Below are positions 40,401-50,915 of a DNA stretch of 64,000 nt, piece by piece. Position 1 is the first letter of the stretch; each line of letters begins with the position of its first letter. The stretch is taken from assembly GCF_963662255.1 (NCBI RefSeq), contig NC_085060.1:7131630-7195629 (forward strand). The letters run 5' to 3'. The position numbers were made by a program, and so were the translations under genes. This stretch comes from Cinclus cinclus. Taxonomy: Eukaryota; Chordata; Aves; Passeriformes; Cinclidae. A model generated the notes under the pieces. The model was given only the letters and a program-made list of their open reading frames with translations, was not told the origin of the DNA and ran no database searches.

Positions 40401-43400
40401 GGGCTAGTGGAGGGTGCCTTGTGCTGGCACCTACCTTGTAGCTAAACCCTTGTGACAGAGGGGATGTCCCTGACGTGGTGTTTCTGCCAGGGCTGTGAGC
40501 ACATCTTTAGTGTGCTGACATTGGACATCCGGGTTGCTTGAAGCATCTCATGGGAACCAAGCCGCATACCTGAGAGAGCTGAATATTTTTCACAAATGTT
40601 TTCTGGAACTTCCTCACCCTGTGAACAGTAAGTGTGCTTCTTTTTGGGATACTTCTATTATTTCTGTGACCCATGGCATTCTGGGGCCTCAGAAAATTAC
40701 TTTTTATCTCAGGAGGACTGCAGACAGCTTTCCTATGAGATTTCTTGAAGGCTCCTCTACTCCTTGCCTTGAATAAGCTGCCCAGTGCTATGGTCAGGAG
40801 CACAATAGCATAGGTGCTTCTGATTTAACATCACAGTCATGGCCTCAACATATTCCTAAGGCGGGCAAAGAGCAAATGGACTGATGCTGTATTGGGATCC
40901 AAAACTTCATTGCAGCTATTTGCCCCTGAAAACTTTCTTGGCTTTCTGATACCTGCATCAGCTGATAGACAGGTGGAAATTCAGGTATCAGTACTGAAAA
41001 ATTAAGGCTGATGGGGTGAAATAGCACATATCCAAGCTTGTATGCTACAGACCAGAGGAGCACATGTGGCTATTCCCAGAAATGCTGCCAAATCTGAGAC
41101 CAAGAAGCCCCTCAGTAAGGGAACTGCTTTGACAATGCACTGTGTATTCGAGCTGCCCCTCCAAAATAGGAACCAGGCAAATTTTGTTCCTCCTGGATAT
41201 TCTGATGTAAATTTGAGAAGCTTTTTAGCACAATAGCTCATTTTGGGGATACCACTGTATTGAAGGCCCCAGTAATTTTTCTGTGACTACTGTACTTCCA
41301 GCTCACTGAGATGCTTTGCACATTGAGATGCTTTATACAATTTCAATGTGTGAAGCCATACCAGCCTCTTCCTAGCTACTATTAGGTGATGCTGCCCATG
41401 AGGAAGATATCCAACACAACAAGCACAATGTGCTCTGGCTGATATTGGACAAGCCCAGTAAAGACATTACATCAACTCTTCAGATGACATCATCCCAGGA
41501 GTGGCACAGTGCAAGTAGCAAAAGCTGGAGCACAGGTTAATGTCAGTCTAACTTCCCACTCAAGACAATTTGGGTTCATACTAGGAAGCTTGTTAAAGGT
41601 CTTGTGGACTGATCTTTTACACATGGAGGTTGTTGTCCTCCATGATCCTTCCAAGGCATTCATGGTCTCACTGATGGGAATGAGATAGTGGAAGAACATT
41701 GTGAGAATGGCTGGATGAACTGTGGAACTGATCAGTAGTGATCAGTGTTCCACCAAGCTCAGTTATAGCTCTGGTCCTTTTCAGCACATTTATTTCTGAA
41801 TAGCTTAAGTATGCAGTGGGCCTTAATTTGCTGGCCCTCTGGCACAACAGAAGATGGACAGAGCAGTCAAAAAGCCAATCCCACCAAGCTGTCACTAATG
41901 TTCAGATGAGATGTGTCTGTTGACTGAAGAATATGCGAACTTACTCGAAACTTCAGGCAATTACAGGGAGCAGAAGAAGGCAATTTGTGGATGACTTTCC
42001 TGAATTTAAAGTACATTTATGTAGTCTATTGATTTGTTGGAGGGGTCCTCAGTGACTCCAGATTTTTTCACAGCTACCTCCCTGTTCCATCATCTCCAGT
42101 GGAAGAGAAGATACTGCTTCATCATGGCAGGTAACAGCATGGACCCAGCTGTTTGTATCTCTGCTGTTTCTTGGACAGCACCAACATGATCATGTACATG
42201 GGCCAGAAGCCTTGAGTGTTGGGTGACTCTGCCTGCAACAGGTCTTTGCCATCCATTTTCTCAGCAACAAGGTACTGCAAGTATTAGGAACTCTCTGCTT
42301 GCTATGGGACCTTGGCCAACATTTTAGGCCTCAGTCCTTATATTCAAGATACTGACTGACCTGGGTCCCTGCTGTGGGATGTAGGGTATGACTGACAGTT
42401 GCTTAAAAATGTAGCATGGGTTTGCAAAATAATTCCTGCCTAGTGGGGGTCAGGTCAGGAGTTTCTGAAGGGAAGGTTCAGAACTATGTATTGAGCTCTC
42501 CTAGCATCAGTGCAAACATTACTGCCTGCTGTGCCCAAAACTTTAGGCATCCTAAAGTTTCTTTTATTTGTGGTTTTATTTTCATGCTTCCTATAGTTAA
42601 ATACATGGTAATATGTAATATTAAAAACAAAAACAACAGAAAAAAAACCAACACAAAAAAACCCAACCCCCAAACTCCCTAAAATTTACCAAACCCACAC
42701 TTGGGTGTGTCTCTGCTGCTGGCTGTATCCTTCTGCACACTCCTTTCTTTGCCTTAGCTCTGGTAGTCACCTGCCTCCTTGGTATACTGGTTCAGTCCAC
42801 TAATCCAGCAGAAAAGTAACCGAGCATAAAAGGAGGTAGAATTTTGGGTTTTGTTTACTTTTTGCTGGGTTAGTGAGCTGCCTGGTCTCCAAAAGGGGCC
42901 AGGGGAGGACAGGTGAGCTGCATGAGGAAGGGGGACTGCATGGACTGGAAGAAGTTGAAGTAAAGGGTCAGATTTGCTCAGCTAACTTTCTGGGTTGTTC
43001 TCTTGGTGCATGGCAGGAAAGGGCCCAGACAGAGGACCCAGGGGCAATGTGTGAGGCTGAGGACACTGCAGAATTGCAGCAGTGTTAGTTTTGGGAGTGA
43101 GTACAAACTTTTCCTCTGGGGGTTATGTTCACCCACTTGCTACTCACATCCTCTGCTTTCAAAAGCATGCTGCAAGTGCTAGGATAAAACCTGCAACCCA
43201 GCTGTCTCTCAGCTACCCAAATATCTCCTTTGCCCCTTGCCCAGCTGTCAAAACTTTCCTGGCCTTCCTAGAACAAGTGTCTTAGGGAATGTTTCCTTTG
43301 GGTGATGAGAACTCAAAGGGGTGCTCTAGAGATGACTATGGGACAGCATGTTCAAAGCCAGGTGCCTCTCCTAAGCCAGCTTCTGAACAGCCTGTCCATC

Positions 43401-45048
43401 CCCTTAGTAATGCACTCTGCTTGGTGTGCTCTGGAGGTTGAGATTGTGGTTTGAGGAAGAAAGTGCTCCAGAATAAAAAAAAAAGTGCAACTCAAGAGCC
43501 AAGAAAAAAGCCTTAATTATTCAACTAGTTTGGAATACTTGAAAGTATCCCTAAAAATAGGTGAAAGGGATGTGTGTCAGCTACAAAGAGATTATCCTGC
43601 AGTAGTATTGCTTGTCTTATTTTATGATGATGCTACAGAATACAGTCCCTCAGGTAACCTCATTAATGTTTGTGAACGAACCCCTTGTTTTATACTTTTG
43701 GTTTGAGAAGGTAGAAATAGGGCAAGAGGCTAGTAAGACTGATTTTATCACACGTGCTTGGAAAAGCTCAAGGACATGGCTCTAAGGTCTCTATAAGCAT
43801 ATGATGTACTCGGGCCAACAATTGGATTGGGTGCTTGCTAGACTGACTGAGATGTACCCTAAGGGAGAAATCCAGGCAGGACTTTGGCTAAAATCCTGGG
43901 TGAAATTCTGCATGCTTCCCAGTGGATCTGTCAGCAGGAGGTCGGCACTCTTCTGTGTCTCATCAGTTGTTTTGATCTCTTCCAGCAAAGGCAACCTGTG
44001 ACCATGTGTGTTATAGCCATAAGCGCTTCCACAGGGCAGTATTTGGTAAACCCTGCTGCCTGACAGAGCCTCAGGCCAGGGTGGAGGCCTCTTTTCACTA
44101 TCTGTTCCTTAAAGAGGGCAACTGTTTCTTCTGGCTATCAAAACAGGGTGGCAGTTACAAACAGCCCCTAACAGTACGAGGTGGTTTCTGAGTGTTACCG
44201 CTCCATCCTTAAAAATAACAGCTCCTTTTTCAGAGCCCACCAACAATTGCGGTCAGCCAGGAATACCAGTTTAACCACTTGGCAGCTGCCCTATAGGAAA
44301 CCGCTCTTTCCAGAGAGCCAAAGGAGCCCTAGAGCCACACTGGGCTGGTTTCAGTCAGCAGGGCACCCTTCACAGATTTCCCAGGCTCTTTAATAACAAG
44401 CAAATCCTGGAAAGTTAATACCAAACAAATTGTAGAAGTGCGTAAGGACTAGCAATTCAAGTGGATTCTTTATTTGATGAACGAGTGGGTGAAACTCTTC
44501 CTCCTCGCACAAACACGCAGTTTCTCGCTCTGTACTTTTTTCCTCCACCCGTTGTGTGTTGGGACTGTCAGCAGAGTTTATTCTGGGCTCGGTTCCAATA
44601 CGCGCACTAGTAGCCGGCTCCGCAAACAGTGCGCGGCAACTGGAACCACCCCTTACGGCTTTGGGGCAGAAAGCATCAATAACGCGCTATGGTCGGCCTG
44701 GGGATCCCTCCCGTCAGAATCCCCCCCGGGAATGCTACCGAGGCTGACCCTAGTTCCCCGTGGCTCCGCGGCGCTGGATCCTCGGCGGGGCCGGTCCCGG
44801 TGGTCCCGGAGCCCCGCGGTCTCCGCTCGGTACCGGGTGGTGGGGCGGGGGGGGGTCAGGTGCGGGAAGGTCCCCCCGGGGTCCACGCACGTGACGGGAG
44901 CTCCGCGAGGCGCGCGACCCCCGCGCGCCAACCCCGCCGCCCCTCTCGCTCCCGGCGCGCGCCGCCCGCGCTCCCCCGGCCCCCTCGGCGGGCGCTCTTT
45001 TTGAATGAATGACCTCACCCGCACCGGCCAACCGCCGCGCGGCCCTGC

Positions 45049-45121
45049 TTAATATTCATGAGGCGCCGCGCCAATGAGCGGGCGAGGAGGTTGTTTTAAA
45101 CGGCAGAGCCCCGCAGCCAAT
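45049..45121 (+). promoter_or_regulatory. HMGB3: HMGB3 core promoter region with paired CCAAT boxes
   Basis: Two plus-strand CCAAT boxes in good NF-Y context, CGCCAATGAG (CCAAT at 45071-45075) and AGCCAATCAG (CCAAT at 45117-45121), lie 46 bases apart and 100-150 bases upstream of the exon 1 donor at 45222. An AT-rich TTAATATTCATG element sits at 45049-45060, but no canonical TATA box is placed where it could set a start below 45221. NF-Y pairs at this distance are common in promoters of proliferation-linked genes, which suits HMGB3. Confidence 0.55.
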
Positions 45122-45129
45122 CAGGCCGC

Positions 45130-45221
45130 TCTCGTAGGCAGCCAACGCGAGGCTGAGCCGCGCCGAGCCCCGCGTCGTGCCCTGCGCTCCGCTCCTGTCC
45201 ACACTACCGCGAACAATACAG
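45130..45221 (+). other. HMGB3: HMGB3 non-coding exon 1 (predicted)
   Basis: A consensus donor, CAG|GTACGT, with GT at 45222-45223, lies just downstream of the paired CCAAT boxes. It would splice to the acceptor at 47935-47936 just before the start codon, giving a non-coding first exon as in other HMGB genes. The exon start is a guess. Alternative first exons elsewhere in the CpG island are possible. Confidence 0.55.
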
Positions 45222-45321
45222 GTACGTGCAGCCCCGCCGCAACTTTTCGGGGGGCGGCTGCCCTCTCCGCGCCCTGCTTTGGCGCCTTCGTCCCTCTGCC
45301 CTGCCTACCCCATCATGCTTT

Positions 45322-45357
<36 letters not shown>

Positions 45358-45667
45358 TTGTTTCTTTTTTTTTTTAATGTTGTGTTCCGTTTCTTTCTTC
45401 CTTTGAGTTTTTGATTTTATTTTTTTTTTATTTCATTAGAAAAACATCGGAAAATTCACCCGAAACTTTGTTTTCCCCCCTCTCGCGGGGATCGGTGGTG
45501 CCGGGGCAGATGCTGTGCCCAGCTGGTGGGGCGGTGGGCAGCGGGCGAGGAGCAACGTTTGTTCCCCCGTCCTCCTGCCCTGCCGGGAGCTCTCCCCACC
45601 GCCGAGGGGCCACCTGCCCCCGGTACAGCCCTGTAGCTCCGCGCTGGGCTCCCGTGCTGCCGAGAGT

Positions 45668-46603
45668 AATATGGCTGGTGCAGCAACTACACCGGGACTA
45701 ACTCCTCTTCTCCCCCGCATGGGCAGGGATTTTTCTCTGCCGCCTCCTAATGTCGTACAGCAAAACGCGCGGCGCCCTCGGCTTTTATGTGCCCCCTTCC
45801 CGGGGTGGGCTCGGTGGGGCTGGTAGCGGTGGGAAAGTTGTCGGCCGTGCGCAGTGCCGTGCCCGCTGTTTATTCTGCATTAATATGGCTGTCGCTTTAG
45901 CATCTGACAGGGATAAACCCTGCGCGCTGCGCTCGGCGGTCCTGGCCAAGCAGTTTTTTTCTCGCCGCCGCCACCTCCAAACTCCCCCGATCCCTTCGCT
46001 TCTGCCTCTGCTTCTCTTCCCCTACACGAGAAGGTGTCTCTTGTGGGGCTGCGCCCGCGGCGGAGCCCCGCATCGCCTTTTCCCCGCGCCGCGCCGCCCG
46101 TGCTGTGGGCATTAATATGGCTGGCGCTGGAGAGCCCCGGCGTAGGGAAGAAAGACGTGTGAGCGGCACAGGGATGGGGAGGGGGGTTACGGCGAGGAAA
46201 ATCTCCTTCCCGGCGCCCCGCCGGGGACTCAAACCTTTCGCTTTCGCCCCGGCTCCTCTCCCCCCACCTTCCCGTGTCCTCGGACGGGCGCTGGGGGGCC
46301 GCCCCGGGGCTCCCCGCACTCTTTTTCTGGCAGCGCGGAGGAGCGTAGCGGCGGCGGTAATGGCTGCACGGGAGCCTTTGTTAGAGAGCGCTGCGCTAGG
46401 CAGGGGCCGCGGGGGGGCCTCCCGCCCGCGCCCCGGCCCAGACGCCCCCGCCGCCTGCCGGGGGGCCAGCGGGGAGCCCCTTCGCGGCGGGGGTGGCGTT
46501 TTGGCGGGGCTGGCGGCCGGGGGCGGCGGGCGCGGGGGGCCGAGAGCGGCGGAGGGGGAGCGCGGCTTTGTTCGGCGGCGGCGGCGCCGGGAGAAGCCAT
46601 CTT
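45668..46603. promoter_or_regulatory. HMGB3: Cluster of four YY1-like motifs in HMGB3 intron 1
   Basis: AATATGG, the complement of CCATATT and a match to the YY1 core CCATNTT, occurs at 45668-45674, 45882-45888 and 46114-46120, each time followed by CTG. A strong opposite-strand copy, GCCATCTTAG, has its core at 46597-46603. The first three share the longer context TAATATGGCTG and are spaced 214 and 232 bases apart. Clusters of YY1 sites in first introns are known at some vertebrate CpG-island genes such as PEG3. Function here is inferred. Confidence 0.45.
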
Positions 46604-47943
46604 AGCGAGCGGGGCCAGCCCTGGGCGCGGAGCGCGGCCGCCGCCGCTCTCGCTCCCGCTTGCCCCGGCCCGCCCGGGGCCGGCCCGGTGTCCTGCGCCC
46701 CCGCCCGCCCCTCGGCGCCCCCCGGCCGCCGCCCCGCCGCATTTCAGGGGCACTTTCTTTCATCAGGAGGCGTTTCACAAAATGGAAGGTGAATTATTGG
46801 CGTCTGGCGGAGCCGCCGCTGCCCCCGCCGGCCCCGGCCCCGCCGCAGGTGCCCGCGCCGCGGAGCGCGGCCGCCGCTGTGACCTTGGGGGGGCGCAGAT
46901 GCGGGAGGGGCGCGGGGCCGGACCGGACCGGACCGGCCGCCGCGGGCCGCTCACCCCCAACTTCGGAGCGGGGCCGGCTCCGCGCCCCGGCTCCCGGTAT
47001 CGCGGGTTTTCCGCCCCCGCGGAGGCAGCGGTGTCCCGGCAGCGGCCGGATCGGGCAGGGCGGCTTATGGCCACTTCTGCTGCCCCTGGCGGGTTAATGG
47101 GCGCAATTAAATATTAACGTGGTGCTAATAAAAATTAAATTTTCAAGTGACTTAGAAGTTGTAAATAGAAAATAACGTTGCGGGATTATGGTTGTTTTTT
47201 ATTAAGCGGGGGAAATTTAATATGGAAGCTGGAAAAGAAATGGAACCCAAAAGTTAGCACCTCGTTTCGGTAACTTGCCGATCGCATCTTTGCACTGACC
47301 GCTATGCCTTAAACATGTGTCACTTGGTGGAGCAAGAGCAAGCGTAACTCACCTCGCAGGGCTCCACAAGTCCTATTGTGGTTAAGGTCAGCCTTTATTT
47401 GTGCCCTTTTTGTATATAAAAGGTTATTGCACTCTTTTGAGGTGACTAATATGTCCTGCCTTCTTACCTGAGCAGCAGCTGCTAACATGTACACTCCAGT
47501 TCCTGAAGGAGTAAGTCACTGTCTGGCTCTGTGCATGCCACTCCAGCCCCAGTGTGGTAGCCAACTAAAACAGATACTTTATATTAGTTCGTATATAACA
47601 CTTAATAGGCAGAAGTATGTATGTTTAATAGTCCATCTCCGGTCTTTGGATATGATGTAAATATATATTAATGTAACACTTAAATCCAGTGACTGGCTTC
47701 TCTTGGCTTGTCTGCAACCCAAGTATCAATGGAGAATAATTGAAGTCTGTATTGGGGATGGTAAGAGAGGCGTCAGGGGAAAGAAGGTGGTGTGTTACTG
47801 ATGGGACATCATGTCAGAAGAAGGTGGGGGGCATGTGTGTAAATATATGCACACCAAATATATATATGCATGCACAGGTGTATTCATTCATCTATAGCTC
47901 ATTAATTTGTTTTTTTTTTTTCCTCTGTTCCTACAGAGTCAAG

Positions 47944-48093
47944 ATGGCTAAAGGTGATCCGAAGAAGCCCAAGGGCAAGATGTCTGCCTATGCCTTCTTT
48001 GTGCAGACATGCCGTGAGGAACATAAGAAAAAGAACCCAGAGGTTCCAGTCAACTTTGCAGAGTTTTCCAAGAAGTGCTCAGAGAGGTGGAAG
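47944..48093 (+). CDS. HMGB3: HMGB3 coding exon 1 (residues 1-50)
   Basis: The acceptor is TTCCTACAG with AG at 47935-47936 after a T-rich tract. The exon begins at 47937 with seven untranslated bases before the ATG. It encodes the start and first half of HMG box A, including C23, F38 and C45, and ends in phase 0 after ERWK at a GTACTT donor beginning at 48094. Confidence 0.95.
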
Positions 48094-50056
48094 GTACTTG
48101 AATTTGTGACTTTGTGAAGTCAGAAACTTCTTATAGTATCTGCTAGCATGATGTGTGTGTGTCTGAACATGAAGGGCTCTGGTTCTGTTTTGGTCTCTAC
48201 GCTGTTGTTGGCAGGCTGTCCTGGCTATTGGTCAGGTGCTGCTGAAGCCTGTAGCAATACTGAGCATTTTAGCCTTGTGTATCTGCCCACTTAGATGCTT
48301 CTGCTAGAGTCTGGCCTTCTTTATGATTCACAAGCAATGCCCTTCAGCAGCTACTTCCGTTCAGGTGTGTGTCCAAAGGAGGACTCTGACTGTGCTTGTC
48401 TCCTTTCTCTTGCTTCCCTGTTGCTGAGTATGTCCGTGGTGGCTGTGATTTCTCATACAGGACCTTCGTCCTCAAGGTGGTCCATTTAGAAAACAAACAA
48501 ATTCTGAAACTCCCATATCGAGTTGATACGTGTTGGCTTGTTTACATAAAGTTTGCCAGCTATTGAACAATTGGGTAATCACAAGTTTGGCATCTCGTGT
48601 TTTGGTTTTTTAGACCATGTCAAGCAAGGAAAAGGCTAAATTCGATGAAATGGCGAAGGCTGATAAGGTACGATATGATAGAGAAATGAAGGACTATGGA
48701 CCAGCTAAGGGTGGCAAGAAGAAGAAGGACCCCAATGCGCCAAAACGACCACCGTAAGTAACTTTGAGACTTTAAATGCATAAGTGTTTTGGTTCATTTT
48801 CACACCCTGTATGTAACATGGGTTTACAGGAAGGAGGTGGATGGGGGACACAGTGTTAGTATAGCAGGATTTGTAGTGATACTGTCTCTTAAACCTTCTA
48901 GGCAACTTGTGGCCCTCAGCATGTAGGGCACTGACACAAATTGTCAGTACTTGGTACTCTTAAACTTGTAGCGATGAAAGACATGGAAGTGGCTGAGTCA
49001 CAGTGAGTCTTGTGTATCTAAGATGAAATTGGGTGAGGGGATACAGAGCATGTAATTAAAAAAGAGCATTGAATGAAGGTTGCAGGTCTGGGCCTCAGTA
49101 AAATCAAAACACGTTTAAGCTTGTGTTTGATTTTGTAAGCTTAAAAAAAGTTTCTGTGTGCTCATGCCTGTGTCAGTGTTATGGGGAGGGATGGAGGAAA
49201 GGGTGTTCCTTGGCATGCTTCTGCAAATGCTGACTATCCTTTGGTGTTCCTTTCCAAGGTCTGGCTTCTTCCTCTTCTGTTCAGAGTTTCGCCCCAAGAT
49301 CAAGTCTACAAACCCTGGCATATCTATTGGGGATGTAGCAAAGAAACTGGGTGAAATGTGGAATAACCTCAGTGATGGTGAAAAGCAGCCTTACAATAAT
49401 AAGGCAGCTAAGCTTAAGGAGAAGTATGAGAAGGTAAGGAGAGTTGTCGCTTGTGCTGCCTCTGTACCAAGTCTTTTGTTGATGTGCTTTTGTAGCGTAG
49501 GCCCAGCTCAGGTGGCCCCAGCATAGTTACAGCCAAGCTTTGCACAGGTTGGGGCAGAGCAGGATAGGGATCCACAGGTAGATTTCAGCAAGGAGGGAGA
49601 GCTTTTCCCAGTGATGTGCAGCAGGGGCTGGCTTGTGTTGCTTCACAAAGGGTTTATTGTGCTGTTACAGGAGCTTTGTCCCATTATCAAGAAACTTTGA
49701 GAGGCTGGGTTCTCTTCTCCTCCTCGAAGAAATAGCTGTTTATGCAGGGTTTGAGACCTCTATGATCATGAGCATGCTTAGGTGTCTGCATACCTGTGCT
49801 GGCTGTGTCCCCGTGGGGGGGTGCACTCCCTTTTCCTTAACGCCCACTGCTGTACAAATGCTGTGTGTGTTTGCTGCTTAGAGCAAATTAAGACATCCCC
49901 TTGACTTTGCAGGATGTTGCAGACTACAAGTCTAAAGGAAAGTTTGATGGCGCAAAAGGAGCAGCAACCAAAGCTGCTCGGAAAAAGGTAGAGGAAGAAG
50001 ACGAAGAGGAGGAGGAGGATGAAGAAGAGGAGGATGAAGATGATGATGATGAATAA
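47944..50056 (+). CDS. HMGB3: HMGB3, high mobility group box 3 (four coding exons)
   Basis: Joining 47944-48093, 48614-48753, 49259-49433 and 49913-50056 gives a 202-residue protein. HMGB3 is a nuclear non-histone chromatin protein that binds and bends DNA in the minor groove, eases transcription and repair, and is prominent in embryonic and stem-like cells. HMG box A spans about residues 9-79 and box B about 93-162, each with the aromatic and basic pattern of the fold. The DNA-intercalating phenylalanines fall at F38 and F103. The redox cysteines are C23, C45 and C104. Residues 182-202 form an unbroken run of 21 Asp/Glu, which autoinhibits DNA binding in this family. The start codon has a strong context (AAGATGG). 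Paralogues HMGB1 and HMGB2 differ in tail length and near the N-terminus; the sequence fits the chicken HMGB3 I know. Confidence 0.97.
48614..48753 (+). CDS. HMGB3: HMGB3 coding exon 2 (residues 51-97)
   Basis: The acceptor TTTTTTAG ends at 48613. The exon starts with [10 protein letters not shown], completing HMG box A, then encodes the basic linker [14 protein letters not shown]. It ends with the first two bases of the proline-97 codon at a GTAAGT donor starting at 48754. Confidence 0.95.
49259..49433 (+). CDS. HMGB3: HMGB3 coding exon 3 (residues 97-155, HMG box B)
   Basis: The acceptor TTTCCAAG ends at 49258. The first base completes the split proline codon. The exon then encodes [15 protein letters not shown] through KLKEKYEK, most of HMG box B, including F103 and C104. 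It ends in phase 0 at a GTAAGG donor starting at 49434. Confidence 0.95.
49913..50056 (+). CDS. HMGB3: HMGB3 coding exon 4 (residues 156-202 and stop)
   Basis: The acceptor CTTTGCAG ends at 49912. The exon encodes [16 protein letters not shown], a short basic linker ending RKKV, and the 21-residue acidic tail. TAA is at 50054-50056. The tail is coded by mixed GAG, GAA, GAT and GAC codons. The polyserine frames on the opposite strand over the tail are shadows. Confidence 0.96.
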   Translation, partial: DVADYKSKGKFDGAKGAATKAARKKVEEEDEEEEEDEEEEDEDDDDE

Positions 50057-50915
50057 AACTGTACAATACTTGTCTCCATGTGAATACCATAGAGTAGGGG
50101 AAACACCATAAATGAAGCACCTCTTATTTGAGATGGTGTCTCTTGCCCTTATTAGGCTTAATTAAAAAAAATTGGATTCTGATCGCGTTGTAGTTTCTAA
50201 AAGTGCTCTAGAAATTGTAACTGGTTTACATGAAGTGGCCATGGGTGTAGTGAGCACCCTGAAACTGTATCAAAGTTGTACATATTTCCAAACATTTTTA
50301 AAATGAAAAGGCGCTCTAGTGTTCTCCTAACTCTGTGCACTTTGCTGTTGGTGTAACAAAGCATTTAAAAATGTTTCAAGCATTTTTTTAATTTGTAAGG
50401 TGGTGTTACTATATGGTTATTGGCTAGAAAATCCTGGGTTATAAACTGTACATATCTATAGTTTGTAAAAACTAGACAGATTCTTGTGGTACATGCTTAG
50501 AGTGATGATGCCTTAGAGGAGCAGTGATTACTTGGAAAGGCTGTACGTTCCCCGGGGTGCCATGGCCCAAAGCATGCACTGTGAGGGTAGATCTATTTAC
50601 ACTACAGTGGGCGTCCATTTAGCTTAAAGTTGTCTTTCTGTATATAGTGAAATAGCATTCTGCTGCCATTCTTAGTTGTGGAAGGGGGTTCAGCTGGCAT
50701 GAGAAGTGTATGGGTTTTTTAGTTAAGTGCGGTAGTTTTTAAACTGAAACTGTAGACATCTCTTCATGGTCAACTGAGTGAAGAGCCAGTGCAGCAACTG
50801 AAGTTCAAAAACACTCTGTACTTAAACAAATTTGCAACGTTCTGTTTTTTTTTGTATGTTTAGAATGCTGAAATGTTTTTGAAGCAAAATAAACAGTATT
50901 ACATTTTTAAAACTG
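50057..50915 (+). other. HMGB3: HMGB3 3' untranslated region
   Basis: About 860 bases of AT-rich sequence follow the stop codon up to just past the AATAAA at 50888-50893. It contains three Pumilio-type motifs matching TGTANATA: TGTACATA at 50277-50284, TGTACATA at 50447-50454 and TGTATATA at 50639-50646. It also has several TTTTTAA-rich stretches. The cleavage site is estimated. Confidence 0.8.
50888..50893 (+). terminator. HMGB3: HMGB3 polyadenylation signal AATAAA
   Basis: This is the canonical hexamer, about 830 bases after the stop codon, followed by GT- and T-rich sequence (from about 50914) suited to cleavage-factor binding. It is the first AATAAA downstream of the coding region. Confidence 0.85.

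Larger units (their letters stand above)
26581..44560. other. Intergenic spacer upstream of HMGB3, no gene recognised
   Basis: About 18 kb with no recognisable protein-coding exon. It contains a perfect 14-bp inverted repeat at 33403-33436, a patch of retained CpGs at about 39770-40400, a 9-bp AT-only inverted repeat at 35824-35848 and an A-rich tract near 42620-42660. Plus-strand frames of 172 and 173 codons at 37309-37827 and 37997-38518 are of a length expected once or twice by chance in this much DNA and match no family I know. Confidence 0.45.
44570..47110. promoter_or_regulatory. HMGB3: CpG island of the HMGB3 promoter and first intron
   Basis: A broad, very CpG-rich island covers the putative HMGB3 start region, exon 1 and the first 1.9 kb of intron 1. 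It ends abruptly near 47110, where the sequence becomes AT-rich. It is interrupted by a T-rich block at 45319-45433 that includes a 29-T run at 45324-45352. Its GC bias explains the many overlapping long open frames on both strands, none of which I accept as genes. Confidence 0.88.
45130..50915 (+). other. HMGB3: HMGB3 gene (transcribed region, approximate ends)
   Basis: The gene has a non-coding first exon ending at 45221 and four coding exons joined by GT-AG introns of about 2715, 520, 505 and 479 bases. The 3' untranslated region ends after the AATAAA at 50888. The 5' limit is inferred from the CCAAT boxes and donor and may be off by several tens of bases. The coding exons match the known four-exon layout of vertebrate HMGB genes, so this is a true intron-containing locus and not one of the HMGB retrocopies that are common in mammals. 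Confidence 0.85.

Noticed and set aside
44474..47117. Long open frames on both strands upstream of HMGB3
   Set aside because: Same cause: the CpG island of the HMGB3 promoter. The translated sequences are compositionally biased and lack family resemblance.
49924..50120. Minus-strand frames rich in serine, histidine and proline opposite HMGB3 exon 4
   Set aside because: They are the complement of the GA-rich codons for the acidic tail, a shadow of the real gene.
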